64,000 bases of DNA from Achatina immaculata (GCA_009760885.1 CM019691.1:24179314-24243313), one strand, 5' to 3'. Positions 46,205-56,759 are shown, counted from the stretch's first letter. Notes: generated by a model not told the origin, from the letters alone. Made by a program: numbers and translations.

Positions 46205-46860
46205 CCCCCCCCGACTCTAAGATCATTGTTACTCTTACTCGCCGATTCTAAGATCATTGTTACTCTTACTCGCTGACTCTAAGATCATTGTTACTCTTAC
46301 TCGCTGACTCTAAGATCATTGTTACTCTTACTCGCTGACTCTAAGATCATTGTTACTCTTACTCGCTGACTCTAAGATCATTGTTACTCTTACTCGCTGA
46401 CTCTAAGATCATTGTTACTCTTACTTGCTGACTCTAAGATAATTGTTACTCTTACTCGCTGACTCTAAGATCATTGTTACTCTTTCCTGCCGAATCTAAA
46501 GTCGTTGTTACTCTTACTCGCCGACTCTACAGTCGTTGTTACTCTTTCCTGCCGACTCTAAAGTCGTTGTTACTCTTTCCTGCCGAATCTAAAGTCGTTG
46601 TTACTCTTACTCGCTGACTCTAAGATCATTGTTACTCTTTCCTGCCGAATCTAAAGTCGTTGTTACTCTTACTCGCCGACTCTATAGTCGTTGTTACTCT
46701 TTCCTGCCGACTCTAAAGTCGTTGTTACTCTTTCCTGCCGAATCTAAAGTCATTGTTACTCTTACTCGCCGACTCTATGGTCGTTATTACTCTTTCCTGC
46801 CGACTCTAAAGTCGTTGTTACTCTTTACCGCCGACTCTAAAGTCATTATTTCCAATTACA
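46205..46860 (+). repeat. 31-bp satellite, locus 2
   Basis: About 21 copies of the unit seen at 33370-33690 (GACTCTAAGATCATTGTTAC, then TCTTACTCGCT). The left third is homogeneous GCTGACTCTAAGATC. The right part alternates CCTGCCGAATCTAAAGTCG and ACTCGCCGACTCTA units, suggesting amplification of a higher-order pair. Confidence 0.95.
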
Positions 46861-47057
46861 TTTAAGTATTTACTACTCTTCCGGTGGGACGTGCAAGATG
46901 GCGGACGTTTTTTTTTAACGCTAACGCCGGCATGCAGAAATCAACGGACTCACGTTTGATCTGTCACATACCCTGTACCGAGAGTTGGGCATAAGGCTAA
47001 TAACCTTATCCTGGGACCTATCTAGAGGCGACTTCAGATGGGAAAAAAGATATCGTT

Positions 47058-48365
47058 ATGGAAACTGGCAGAGAAACCAACCGAGCATCAGGGATGCCAA
47101 CTCCGAAGAGCTCACTCGTCGGCCCCAAACATGTGACAAAGATTGGATTCTGGAATATAAGAACGATGGCAGCACCAACAAAAACTAATCAGGTCATCAA
47201 AGAAATGGAGAGATACCATCTAGACGTACTGGGCATCAGTGAAATGCGATGGCCAGAAGCAGGTAAAAGATCGGCGGAAAACGGTAAGTTAATAAAACAT
47301 TCAGGCAGAGAGGACGGGAAACACCAGGAGGGGGTAGGTATTATTATGTCAAATGTAGCAGCAAAGAGCCTTGTAGAATGGGAACCAGTGAACAGTCGTA
47401 TAATAAGACCACGATACAACATAAGACACGGAAGAATGACAATAATACAGTGTTATGCACCTATGAACGATGCAGATGATGAGGTGAAAGACGACTTCTA
47501 TCACCAATTACAACAAATAATCAAAGAGAATTATAAATCTTTAACAAAAGAAGTACGAAGAAACATAAGAAAAGACAAAAAACAATACATGGAAGATTGT
47601 TGTGAAAGAATAGAAGGACATCAGAAGTGTGGAACAGATAGTGAAATGTTTAAAGAAATGAAGACATTGACGAGAAATGCCACACCTAAGCTAAATGTAA
47701 TTTGTGACAAGATGGGGAATACCTTGACAGAGACAGAGGAAATTCTAGAAAGATGGAAGGAATATTGCAGAGGAATGTATGAAACAACTGACTGTGAAAG
47801 CAGAAATCAACAGTGTGAATTATTATTGAAGGAGAAAGAGCCCGAACCGACAATAGAAGAAGTCTTATGGGCAATAAAGAATGTGAAAAATGGTAAATCA
47901 CCACGATGTGATAAGATAACAGCTGAATTTATTAAAGTAAGAGGAAAGGAATGTGCAACAATCTATCATGCACTATGTAAAAAGATATGGCATTCAGGTA
48001 TTTGGCCAAAAGAATGGAAAAGAACTGTAGTCATACCACTACAAAAAAAGGGTAACCTGAAATTATGCACAAACTACAGAACAGTTTCCTTGATTAGTCA
48101 TACCAGTAAAATTCTGTTAAAAATCATAATGGATAGATTTCGTAAGAAAATAGAAGAAGTCAGTATGGTCCAAGCTGGTTTCATGCAAGGAAGAGGATCA
48201 AGAGGTCATATGTTCAATATAAGATTAATAATAGAGAAATGCATAGAGTTTAATGTGAATCTATATTTATATTTATCCTTTATAGACTACTCAAAGGCAT
48301 TTGATTGTGTACAATACCAGAACATTTGGGAAATAACTGGAAAAATGGGATTTCAGCACATTTGA
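47058..48365 (+). pseudogene. LINE-A endonuclease-reverse transcriptase ORF, deleted
   Basis: 435 codons open. Residues 28-155 are the N-terminal half of an exonuclease-endonuclease-phosphatase domain: IGFWNIRTM, GISEMRWPE with its conserved Glu, and IQCYAPMND. The second half, with the family's DLN and SDH motifs, is absent, and the frame passes directly to KENYKSLTKEVRRN. The reverse transcriptase fingers follow: NYRTVSLISHTSKILLKII, QAGFMQGRGSRGHM and catalytic FIDYSKAFD. The frame ends before motif C; YADD (48503-48514) is in another frame after a further deletion. Such products are often named craniofacial development protein 2-like. Confidence 0.9.
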
Positions 48366-49280
48366 TACAATTAACATCAAAGCTGTATCTAAACCAACAA
48401 GCAGCAGAAAGAATAAATGGTGAAACAACAACTTGGTTTGACATAAAACAAAGAATATTACGATGCCATAACAATTGGAGGTTATGAAATACCAGAGATT
48501 AGATATGCTGATGACACAGTATTAATGTCCACAACACAAAAACGAGTGGAAAAACTAATTATGTCAGTCCGTAAGAATAGCGAAGAGCAAAACCTCTCTA
48601 TCTTATTGCGAAGAAAACTAAACTGATGACAACTGACAAAACAAACAAGGCAGCTGAAATATGTATCAATGAGGAAAAACCGGAAGAAGTGGATAGTTTT
48701 GAATATCTTGGATCACTGCTAACTAATAATGGAGATACAATTTGGGGGGGGGGGGAATTAAAAGGATGATATCTATCACTCTTCAGAAAGTAAAACAACT
48801 AATGAATCTGTGGACAGGAACAGACAGAACTACAAAAATATGATTTTTAAGGGCATGCATCTTTCCCATCGCAACATATGCCTGTGAGACCTGGACACTT
48901 AAGAAACAGCTGAGAAACCCATAAATGTCTTTGAATGTAAACGCTACAGAAGGGTTCTTCAAATACCATGGATACAAAAAAGAACAAATATATCCATACT
49001 ACAATAACTTAATATTGAAGAAGATTGGATAGTAAAGAGGATTAAAGAGAGAAAACTTAAATATTTTGGACACATTAAACGTCATTATAATCTAGAGAAA
49101 ACTGTCTTGGAAGGGTACATAATAGGAAAATAAAGAGAAGAAGACCAAAGCGAAGATGGCTGCAAGACATTGTTGATGATCTACAAATGGATGGATCAGC
49201 AGCAGGCTGTCTTGCTCACAACCGAGAGGCCTACAGGAGTGCTGTTAGGGAGGCAAAGTTCCGCAAGGGACATGCAAGTG
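48366..49280 (+). pseudogene. LINE-A RT motif C and C-terminal region, out of frame
   Basis: It reads LNQQAAERINGETTTWFDIK, a deletion where the RQGCxLSP block should be, then EIPEIRYADDTVLMSTTQKR. TLQKVKQLMNLWTGTDRTTK, ACETWTL and NVNATEGFFKYHGYKK follow, with multiple stops. A G homopolymer at 48747-48759 disrupts the frame. This region is the template for the truncated copies elsewhere. Confidence 0.85.
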
Positions 49281-49288
49281 AATGAATG

Positions 49289-49623
49289 AGCGAAATGTGT
49301 ACTCCCACGTACTGCTATGTTATAACAGGGAAATATGTGCAGACTATATCTCGTACGTGCTGCTATGTTATAAAAGGGAAATATGTGCAGACTATATCTC
49401 GTACGTGCTGCTATGTTATAAAAGGGAAATATGTGCAGACTATATCTCGTACGTGCTGCTATGTTATAACAGAGAAATATGAGCAGATTATATCTTCTAC
49501 GTGCTGCTATGTTATAACAGAGAAATATGAGCAGATTATATCTTCTACGTGCTGCTATGTTATAACAGAGAAATATGTGCAGATTATATTTCCTTCGTGC
49601 TACTGTGTTATAACAGGGGTAGG
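49289..49623 (+). repeat. 48-bp satellite
   Basis: About seven copies of a 48-bp unit (tataacagggaaatatgtgc, agactatatctcgtacgtgc, tgctatgt). It starts directly at the LINE-A tail. 48 bp is 16 codons, giving two overlapping plus-strand open frames. The unit is a shortened relative of the 60-bp unit at 49843-50115. Confidence 0.92.
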
Positions 49624-49636
49624 TCCAGGAAAATAT
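49624..49636 (+). other. Candidate 13-bp target duplication, left
   Basis: TCCAGGAAAATAT occurs here and at 49843-49855, bracketing a LINE-B fragment. Since the motif is also part of the satellite unit, two neighbouring satellite units could mimic a duplication. Confidence 0.5.
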
Positions 49637-49842
49637 TCACTTCAGGTGCCATGCCGCATGGCGTTGGCGATCATTTCTCTCCACAATTCCCTGTCTTTAG
49701 ACTTGATTATGAGATCCGCCGGTGACTTTCTTCCTAGCCACACTGACAGCCCATCCAGTAACTTCTCTCTCTGTCTTCCTCTGTCTCTTCTTCCTTCAAT
49801 TTTTCCAGTTGCCACAGTGTGTTTCAGTTTTGCTCAGTGTGT
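49637..49842 (-). mobile_element. LINE-B C-terminal fragment inserted in a satellite
   Basis: The minus strand reads TVATGKIEGRRDRGRQREKL, LDGLSVWLGRKSPADLII and KDRELWREMIANAMRHGT, then a stop, one open frame of about 60 codons. The G-R-R-x-R-G-R-Q-R-EK ... DRxxWRxMIANAxRHGT ending is a well-conserved LINE C-terminus, better preserved than the other LINE-B copies. Its flanks are satellite units, so it inserted into an existing array. Confidence 0.85.
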
Positions 49843-50115
49843 TCCAGGAAAATATGGCCACAACATATCCCCTCCGTGGGACAATGTTTTAACAGGGGTG
49901 GGTCCAGGAAAATGTGGGCACATCATATCCCCTCCGTGGGACAATGTTTTAACAGGGGTGGGTCCAGGAAAATGTGGGCACATCATATCCCCTCCGTGGG
50001 ACAATGTTTTAACAGGGGTGGGTCCAGGAAAATGTGGGCACATCATATCCCCTCCGTGGGACAATGCTATAACCGTTGTAGATCCAAGACAATATGGACA
50101 CATCATGTCCCCCTT
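49843..50115 (+). repeat. 60-bp satellite
   Basis: Four near-identical 60-bp units (aaaatgtgggcacatcatat, cccctccgtgggacaatgtt, ttaacaggggtgggtccagg) with a diverged first and last unit. The frame is open on both strands because 60 is a multiple of three. Homogeneity indicates recent amplification. Confidence 0.95.
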
Positions 50116-51225
50116 CGTACGACTATACTTTACAGGGTTAACTTTTCATTTTTATAACCTAAACTGGAAAATAGGCAGGAAAATAGTTGGAATGAACTGT
50201 AACAGATATCACTGATGTCTCTTTCCTAATTACCGATTATTTTATCTTCATACCCGTCCAGTTCTTAACCTTCCCTTAAACCAGTGGTTCTTAACGTGGG
50301 GTCCATGAGGTGGGAGTGGGGCAGTGGGTGGATCCGCTTACCAGCAAATGAATTAGCTCAATTTTTAAAAAAATCTGAGCTTCATCTGGGTTATATTACA
50401 TATTGCTTTATTTTTAATATGGGGTTCATAGCTGTTCTCTGGTTTGAAAAGGCCCCTAGTGGCCTAACAAACAGAATGGGTAAGACCCATTGCCTCAAAC
50501 TGTTGCAGCCAGCTCCGGACACAAACCCGCGGTTTTGGAAGCCCAGCTCGCGCGTGCAGTGTTGGAGCTTTGTGGAACTGAATACTTGCCTGGCAAACGA
50601 CGGGAAGGACTTGGCGCGCGGCGACATTGGTTCGAGCTTGTCTCTGAAACCAGCTTAGCAGAAACGACTCGCCAAAAGTGCGCTTTCAGAACGCACTGAA
50701 TTTCCTTCTTTACCTTGGACGTGCCGCGGGCTCTTCAAGCAAAAAAAAAAACCTAAAGAAAAAAGAAAAAGAAATGGGACACATTACATATGGGTGGGGA
50801 TGTATTTCCAGTTGACATAAGTGAAGATATGGCTGTTAACTGCGATGTTTGTGTGAGGTGTTTTGCCAAATGGAGACGGACTTGGAAAAACGAGAATAGA
50901 TTTTCCGTGACCTGAAACCTCTAGCAGTGGAGACTAGAGAATAGATATTTTCGTGGCTTTGTTTTGATTATATTAACATTTTCACGGCACTCAATGGAAT
51001 ATCGTCATGTGATAGTTGTGCAGGTACTAGTATTGGCAACTCTTTTGTTTACTTAAATATGTAGAACATTCAGTTGTGTTTACTAGATTTTTAAATTAAG
51101 TTTTCCATTTTTTTGTCATATATACGTGTATGTTCATAGCTATTTTGGACTCTGTCTCACTGTGGAATATCAGTTTGGGATTTTAAATGTTTTAAAATAA
51201 TACTTTTCTTACTTTTAAGTTTGTG

Positions 51226-51510
51226 TCAGTCAGTCAGTCAGTCAGATGCATGTAATTTGCAAAACTTTGCCTCCCTAACAACTCTCCTGTAGGCCTCTCG
51301 GTTGTAAGCAAGATCCCCTGCTGCATATGCATCCATTCGCAGATCGTCAACGATGTCTTGCAACCATCTTCGCCTTGGTCTTCCTCTCTTTCTTTTTCTA
51401 ATTATGTACCCTTCCAAGACTGTCTTCTCTAAATTCTCAAGACATTTAATATATCCAAAAAATTTAAGTTTTCTCTATTTAATATTCTTTACCAGCCAAC
51501 CTTAAGCTTG
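51226..51510 (-). mobile_element. LINE-A 3' fragment, TGAC tail
   Basis: A minus-strand copy of the last 270 bp of LINE-A (compare 49020-49288). The 3' tail is five TGAC units at 51226-51245 in place of TGAA. It is 5'-truncated near 51510. Confidence 0.88.
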
Positions 51511-51944
51511 TTTACACAGACAATTTATGTACATTGTAATCATAATCTCGTATGATATGAATTTATTGCATGACATCTACTCCCGAGTAGGGCTGTTATT
51601 TGAGGAAAGAGGTTAGAAACTTCTTGAACAGATTTTTTTATTGGGGCAATAGTTGAAACAGCAGAAGTTTAAATTTCTAATGATGAGAGATTACAGAGTC
51701 GATAGTAAGTGTTTCTGTTACAAGTTACTGAAGCGAGATCACTTGTAGTTGAATGAGCGTTGTTAACTCTTATATCACCAAAGCAAAAAAGTCCGCGCAA
51801 GGAAATTTGTAGCTGTCATGGCCTCTATGTTCTTACGGGAAAGTGTCACAGTGCTCGTATTTAGCCTACATGATGGTTTTAAATTTCAGTGTCCAAAACC
51901 AGGAATAAAACAGCAGAGGGGTCTTTTTTTTTAATGTTTATGGG
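51511..51944. other. Unannotated spacer
   Basis: No feature seen. Confidence 0.35.
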
Positions 51945-52185
51945 TGCTTAAGCAGCATAGTGGGTTAGTTCACCTGTAGTTCACAGCTTGACTGGTGATT
52001 AAAATCTCGTCGCTGGCGGCCCAGTCACTCTGTTATAGAAACGGGTATCCGACTCGACCTGGAACTGGAGAAAGAAAAACGGCCAGGTGTAGTGTTGACC
52101 ACAATATCCTCTAGGAGTGTCGACAGGTCAAGAACAATATAGGCATTAATACTACATCTCTTAGATGCTTCTATGGCACTCCGTT
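51945..52185 (+). repeat. tRNA-headed SINE with shared 3' domain, copy 2
   Basis: The head is decayed (AGTGGGTTAGTTCACCTGTAG, and TGATTAAAATCTC for the B box). The core TTATAGAAACGGGTATCCGA and the 3' domain GGCCAGGTGTAGTGTTGACC, CAGGTCAAGAACAATATAGG and TCTTAGATGCTTCTATGGCA align with 45296-45465. Confidence 0.82.
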
Positions 52186-52694
52186 TTATTTTTTTTTTAT
52201 TTGTAATTTGTTACAAAGACACCTGCGTGCCAAACGGCAGGGAAAGGGTTAATGATTATTTAATACTGTCGGCTGCCTTTAGAAACGCTATGACTGTTTG
52301 TATACGTACTGGCTTTACGGGGTTTTCTGATTATATTTGTTAAACGGAACTTTCAAATAGTGCTTTCATTGTAATATCAATACAATATATCTCTTTGGAA
52401 CTGCGAAATCTGCTCTTTGCAGCCGTTGCTAAGGAAACTTTGGAGCACGCGCAATGTATCGGATGGGAAGTTGATTGCAGTTGCCTGCTCAAATGTCCAG
52501 AGTCCAATCCAATCTTCTTTACACGCTCCACCACCATGTAAACCACGCAACACCCTTACCCGGGTAGTCAGAATGAAGAAGTATATCAGCCTGTTATTGA
52601 AAACAGCGTTAAGAGGCGAAGAATGGCGTCGGACCAATTCGCCAGCCAAAGTTTAATCACATTCACTTTACTGGAGTAGTTCTGGACCTCCGGT
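52186..52694. other. Unannotated spacer inside the hAT-like element
   Basis: Short open frames on both strands at 52340-52656 lack motifs. CGGTCGCGACC at 52692-52702 is a small palindrome at the edge of the next array. Confidence 0.4.
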
Positions 52695-52704
52695 CGCGAC
52701 CAAA

Positions 52705-52915
52705 ATTATGGTCCAAAGGGGTCTGAGGTAGAGTCGCAGAGAGGCTGAGGTAGGGTCACTGGGCGGTTGAGGTAGGGTCACTGGGCGACTGAGGTAGGGT
52801 CACAGCGCGACTGAGGTAGGGTCATTGGGCGGCTGAGGTAGGGTCACGAGGCAGCTGAGGTAGGGTCACTGGGCTGCTGAGGTAGGGTCATGGGACGGCT
52901 GAGGTAGGATCGCGA
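52705..52915. repeat. 22-bp minisatellite
   Basis: About nine copies of a 22-bp unit (ggctgaggtagggtcactgg, gc) with variable bases after GGGTCA. Confidence 0.92.
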
Positions 52916-52932
52916 GAAGATATGAAAAAAAT

Positions 52933-53084
52933 ATGGCACTGATATTTACGAAGTCTTCTTATTCCATGTTTTCAAACCTAAATGCTGAAAAAAAAACAAC
53001 AGTTACAGTTGTAAAGATCCATCACATGAAAAGGACTAAAAAAATATTATTTTTTCTTCATTTTAAATTTTATTTTAAAACTCT
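52933..53084. other. AT-rich spacer
   Basis: No feature; it separates the 22-bp and 31-bp arrays. Confidence 0.4.
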
Positions 53085-53300
53085 TTTTCATGGCTTACGG
53101 GTACTATCGCTGGTCTATGGTCGCGGATCACGTACTAGTGGTAGTTTATGGTCGCAGGTCACGTACTGTTGTTGGTTTAGGGTCGTGGGTCACGTTCTGT
53201 CGTTAGTTTAGAGTCGCAGGTCACGTTCTATTGCTGGTTTAAGGTCGTGGGTTACGTACTTTTGCTGATTTAGAGTTATGGATCAGAGCTACCGTTAGCT
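53085..53300. repeat. 31-bp minisatellite (GGTCACGT type)
   Basis: Six to seven diverged copies of a 31-bp unit (ggtcacgttctgttgttggt, ttagggtcgtg) ending just before the hAT-like right terminus. Confidence 0.88.
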
Positions 53301-53394
53301 GAGGGTCGTGCTCACAAAATCTTCGGAACCACTGCTTACCATAATTCTCATTGCCGCTCTCTTGACGTCGGTTTTTAAATTTCTTTTTTCTTAT

Positions 53395-54135
53395 TTGCCT
53401 ACTACCTCCAGTGAATGCCCATCACACTCTTTTATTATTCTTTGCCTCTACTGAATGCCCGTCACACTCTATTAGCATTCTTTGCCTGCAGTGAATGCCC
53501 GTCACATTCTTTTATCATTATTTGCCTCCAGTGAATGCCCATCACACTCTTTTATCATTCTTTGTCTCCATTGAATGCCCATCACACTCTTTTATCATTA
53601 TTTGCCTCTATTGAATGCCCGTCACACTCTTTTATCATTCTTTGTCTCCATTGAATGCCCATCACACTCTTTTATCATTATTTGCCTCCACTGAATGCCC
53701 GTCACACTCACTCTGTTATCACTATTTGCCTCCACTGAATGCCCGTCACACTCACTCTGTTATCACTATTTGCCTCCACTGAATGCCCGTCACACTCTGT
53801 TATCATTATTTACCTCCAGTGAATGCCCGTCACACTTTTTTTTAATCCGTTACCTCCAGTGAATGCCCGTCACACTCTTGTATCATTCTTTGCCTCCAGT
53901 GAAATCCCGTCACACCCTTTTATCATTATTTACCTCCAGTGAATGCCCGTCACAGTCTTGTATCATTATTTACCTCCAGTGAATGCCCGTCATAGTCTTG
54001 TATCATTCTTTGCCTCCAGTGAATGCCCGCCACAGTCTTTTATCATTCTTTACCTCCAATGAATGCCTGTCACACCCTTTTATCATTCTTTGCCTCCAGT
54101 GAATGCCCGTCACTTTCTTTTATCATTCTTTACGC
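53395..54135. repeat. 40-bp minisatellite
   Basis: About 18 copies of a 40-bp unit (tttgcctccagtgaatgccc, gtcacactcttttatcattc). Two copies near 53705-53765 carry an extra CACT insertion; pairs alternating CATTC and CATTA suggest an 80-bp higher-order unit. Confidence 0.95.
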
Positions 54136-55385
54136 TAAAATCTGACCTTTTTTCTGATTTTAATTTCTGATTCTATAATTCTAATTATGAAATTATTTTA
54201 TTGTTAAGTATTATCGCATTTTTTCGAACGCCGTAATTCTAGTTATATCTTTGTCCACGCTAGTCATGAATTCTTACGTAGTTCCATAATCATAGAAGTG
54301 AATTTTACATGATATTATTATCCTTTTTTAAAAAAAAATGTATCTTGCCGTGACATTTTAATCTGGTGTTTCCTCGCTTTCCATGGCATCTATTCTTATA
54401 TTGCAGAAGCAGTTACAGTTAACAGAAATATCCTATCATTTTCACGTTCGGGTTAACTGCAGCCTACGGTGTTCTGTTAACACGAGAAGACGGGTTTTTT
54501 TTTTTTCCTCTTGCTGTTGTTGTTGCTATAATTGTCTACCCCTGTTCTACTAATCCTTTTAACTTTATTGCAGATATATTATACCATGCTCTTTGTTCTG
54601 GACTTTTGATATGATGATTCCTCATTAATGGATTCGGTGTCTCAACAGCAATTCCGGTAATGGTAGCCGTTACTGACATGTAATTCCCCGACATTTCCAA
54701 TATTCTCATGATCTGATTTCTGGTGCGGTGTGTGCCTGCTAATAAATTATTTGTTTAACAGATACAGCTTTTTTTTTTTTTGGACTGTCACATTCTAATG
54801 ATGATTAAACTCTATGATTGGCACGTACTCTCATCTCCGAATTCCTATTGTAGATCAAACGTTTTTGGGCACTCGCTTTCGATATTGCGATATATTACCA
54901 AATTGTAAATACATAAATTAGTTTACACATTAATCATTAGAATTAATTAAAACGAATTTCATCGCTGAGAAAAAAAAACGGTGTCCATTTTGTTTAAAAT
55001 AACAATATAGGTACCTCACATATCCGCCGAAAAAGGGTTAATAATTTCCTCAATTATTTATCTTCAGTTATTTGTCCCCTTTCCTAGAAAGGGGCTGTTT
55101 CTTTTAAAGATCTATCTTGTTTAATTATTGTTCGCTGATGCGTAAACATTGTCTAATAACTGGAATAAATTTTACAATATGTTCTCAGACTACAGGCAGG
55201 AAATGTCTAGAAATTCCCCTTTCGTCTGCTGCTGACTTCGGTACTTTATATTAACAACTTTTTAATGAAGGAATTTGCCGATTCTCGTGATAAATGAGTT
55301 CTCTTGATAAATGAGTAAAGCGTTTTATAACGACATGTCTAGTCTTTCCTTTAGTTCAGATATTATCTTACACACAGACAGACAC
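54136..55385. other. Unannotated AT-rich spacer
   Basis: No gene or element recognised; homopolymer runs only. Confidence 0.4.
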
Positions 55386-55386
55386 A

Positions 55387-55433
<47 letters not shown>

Positions 55434-55755
55434 ACAGGAACACTGATAGAGAATATATATATATATATATGAAAACAGGAACACTGATAGACAATATATA
55501 TATATATATATATATGAAAACAGGAACACTGATAGACAATATATATATATATGAAAACAGGAACACTGATAGACAATATATATATATATATATATGAAAA
55601 CAGGAACACTGATAGACAATATATATATATATATATGAAAACAGGAACACTGATAGACAATATATATATATATATATATGAAAACAGGAACACTGATAGA
55701 CAATATATATATATATATATGAAAACAGGAACACTGATAGACATATATATATATA
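55387..55755. repeat. Compound minisatellite: TA runs plus a 26-bp core
   Basis: Eight cores (gaaaacaggaacactgatag, acaat) are separated by (TA)n runs of varying length. Varying TA length gives open frames rich in Tyr/Ile in several phases on both strands; none is a credible gene. The core resembles the 3' end of the adjacent SINE in opposite orientation. Confidence 0.93.
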
Positions 55756-55764
55756 CATATATAC

Positions 55765-56053
55765 AGAAGGCAATGTTCCTGTTTCCACGTCATTAAGGCA
55801 TATTGCGGATACGGTGTTTAGGCCCATATTTCCATGGCCTTCCGCACATGAAAGTCTGATATGGTCAGTATCACACCTGGCCGATTTACCTTCCCAGATT
55901 TCTGTGGTACCCATTTTTAGAGGTTGGGTGGACCCCGGGGCCTGTTTTTTTTGTTGTTTTTTTTATGTGTACCAGAAACAAATCCAACTGCTGGGTCTCG
56001 AACCCGGTACCACCGAATTAGTAAACCGAGCGCCTAACCACTCAGCTAACCAC

Positions 56054-56055
<2 letters not shown>
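55765..56055 (-). repeat. tRNA-headed SINE, copy 3, different head
   Basis: On the minus strand: TAGCTGAGTGGTTAGGCGCT (A-box region) and GGTTCGAGACC (B box, plus strand 56008-56018). An A-rich linker and a CCCCGGGG palindrome at 55935-55942 follow. The shared 3' domain then reads CGGCCAGGTGTGATACTGAC, GAAGGCCATGGAAATATGGG and ATATGCCTTAATGACGTGG. The head and middle differ from copies 1 and 2. Confidence 0.85.
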
Positions 56056-56091
<36 letters not shown>

Positions 56092-56102
56092 CACACATAT
56101 AT
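56056..56102. repeat. GT and TA dinucleotide runs
   Basis: (GT)n then (TA)n then a G run adjoin the SINE head on one side and family G on the other. Confidence 0.9.
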
Positions 56103-56452
56103 ATGGGGGGGGGGAGTGAATATGCCTGTCCGATGAGACAATCAGCGACCCATGTCTGATATACCAGCGTCAGGGTTAGCGAACCACAGCTGACCAAGAC
56201 CTTGTTCCACCTCTACGTTGGTACCTCTAGTAACAGACTTGGGCTGGCTAACGGGGCAGGGATCGCCATATTCCCCATGGTGGTGGAGTCTGCTAAAGAA
56301 GAATTGCACATCCTCGTGCTTTATAGCTGTACTCTGGGACCGAAAAAGTAGCTTCCATAACCCACTCCCATGCTGATACGATGCTGTACCTCAACACCTC
56401 TACAGCATCGGCAGCAAAGAACACCAGCTTGCAGTTACAGGGAGTTCGTACA
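56103..56452 (+). repeat. Family G interspersed repeat, copy 5
   Basis: The most complete copy, about 350 bp. Landmarks in order: G run, GCCTGTCCGATGAG, ATCAGCGACCCATG, CGTCAGGGTTAGCGAACC, GGGGCAGGGATCGCCATA, CCATGGTGGTGGAGTCTGCT, CATAACCCACTCCC, CTCTACAGCATCGGCAGCAA and CAGTTACAGGGAGTTCG. Confidence 0.85.
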
Positions 56453-56549
56453 GGTAAAGATATATATATATATACGATGAAAGAGACCAAGTAGCAATGC
56501 ACTGACTAAGTGTACGCTTGATTTTCTTCTTATGCTGTGTGCTCCTGTA

Positions 56550-56740
56550 TATCAAATTTCTCATATTCGTTTGTCCTTCGTTAATATGACTTCTCATATT
56601 CGTTTGTCCTTCGTTAATATGACTTCTCATATTCGTTTGTCCTTCGTTAATATGACTTCTCATATTCGTTTGTCCTTCGTTAATATGACTTCTCATATCC
56701 CTTTGTCCTTCGTTAATATGACCTCTCATATCCGTTAAAA
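56550..56740. repeat. 33-bp minisatellite
   Basis: Six copies of a 33-bp unit (tcatattcgtttgtccttcg, ttaatatgacttc). Being 11 codons, it opens frames on both strands (HIRLSFVNMTS forward; MRSHINEGQTN reverse). Confidence 0.95.
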
Positions 56741-56759
56741 CTTGTCATGTCAGACCATC

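Larger units (their letters stand above)
46868..49288 (+). mobile_element. LINE-A (RTE-type), longest copy
   Basis: About 2.4 kb. It starts just after the satellite with TTCCGGTGGGACGTGC and ends with a (TGAA)n tail at 49281-49288. It holds endonuclease and reverse transcriptase sequence, then a long C-terminal tail region in broken frames (CINEEKPEEVDSFEYLGSLL, RACIFPIATYACETWTL). It is the reference for the 3' fragments at 4052, 15278, 21672 and 51226. Internal deletions make it shorter than a typical RTE element. Confidence 0.92.
50282..53334. mobile_element. Probable non-autonomous hAT-like element, about 3 kb
   Basis: The left end is CAGTGGTTCTTAACGTGGGG and the right end, read inward, is CAGTGGTTCCGAAGATT; the first nine bases are identical. 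These are classic hAT termini. The right 650 bp carries two tandem arrays with a shared GGTCRC motif, which could be sub-terminal repeats. The flanking octamers (CCTTAAAC and CTTACCAT) do not match well, so pairing of the two ends is not proven. No transposase is seen; a LINE-A fragment and a SINE are nested inside. Confidence 0.5.

Noticed and set aside
49834..50106. His/Pro/Gly repeat protein on the minus strand
   Set aside because: A 20-residue period equal to the 60-bp satellite; open frames on both strands.
52705..52915. TGAGGTAG resembling a let-7 seed, repeated many times
   Set aside because: Only the 8-base seed matches, the rest of the mature sequence does not, and it belongs to a 22-bp minisatellite.
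55325..55914. Tyr/Ile-rich multi-frame membrane-protein-like ORFs
   Set aside because: They come from (TA)n runs plus the 26-bp core in several phases.
56532..56738. Secreted repeat peptide from the 33-bp array
   Set aside because: Both strands are open, no signal peptide is evident, and units are near-identical DNA repeats.
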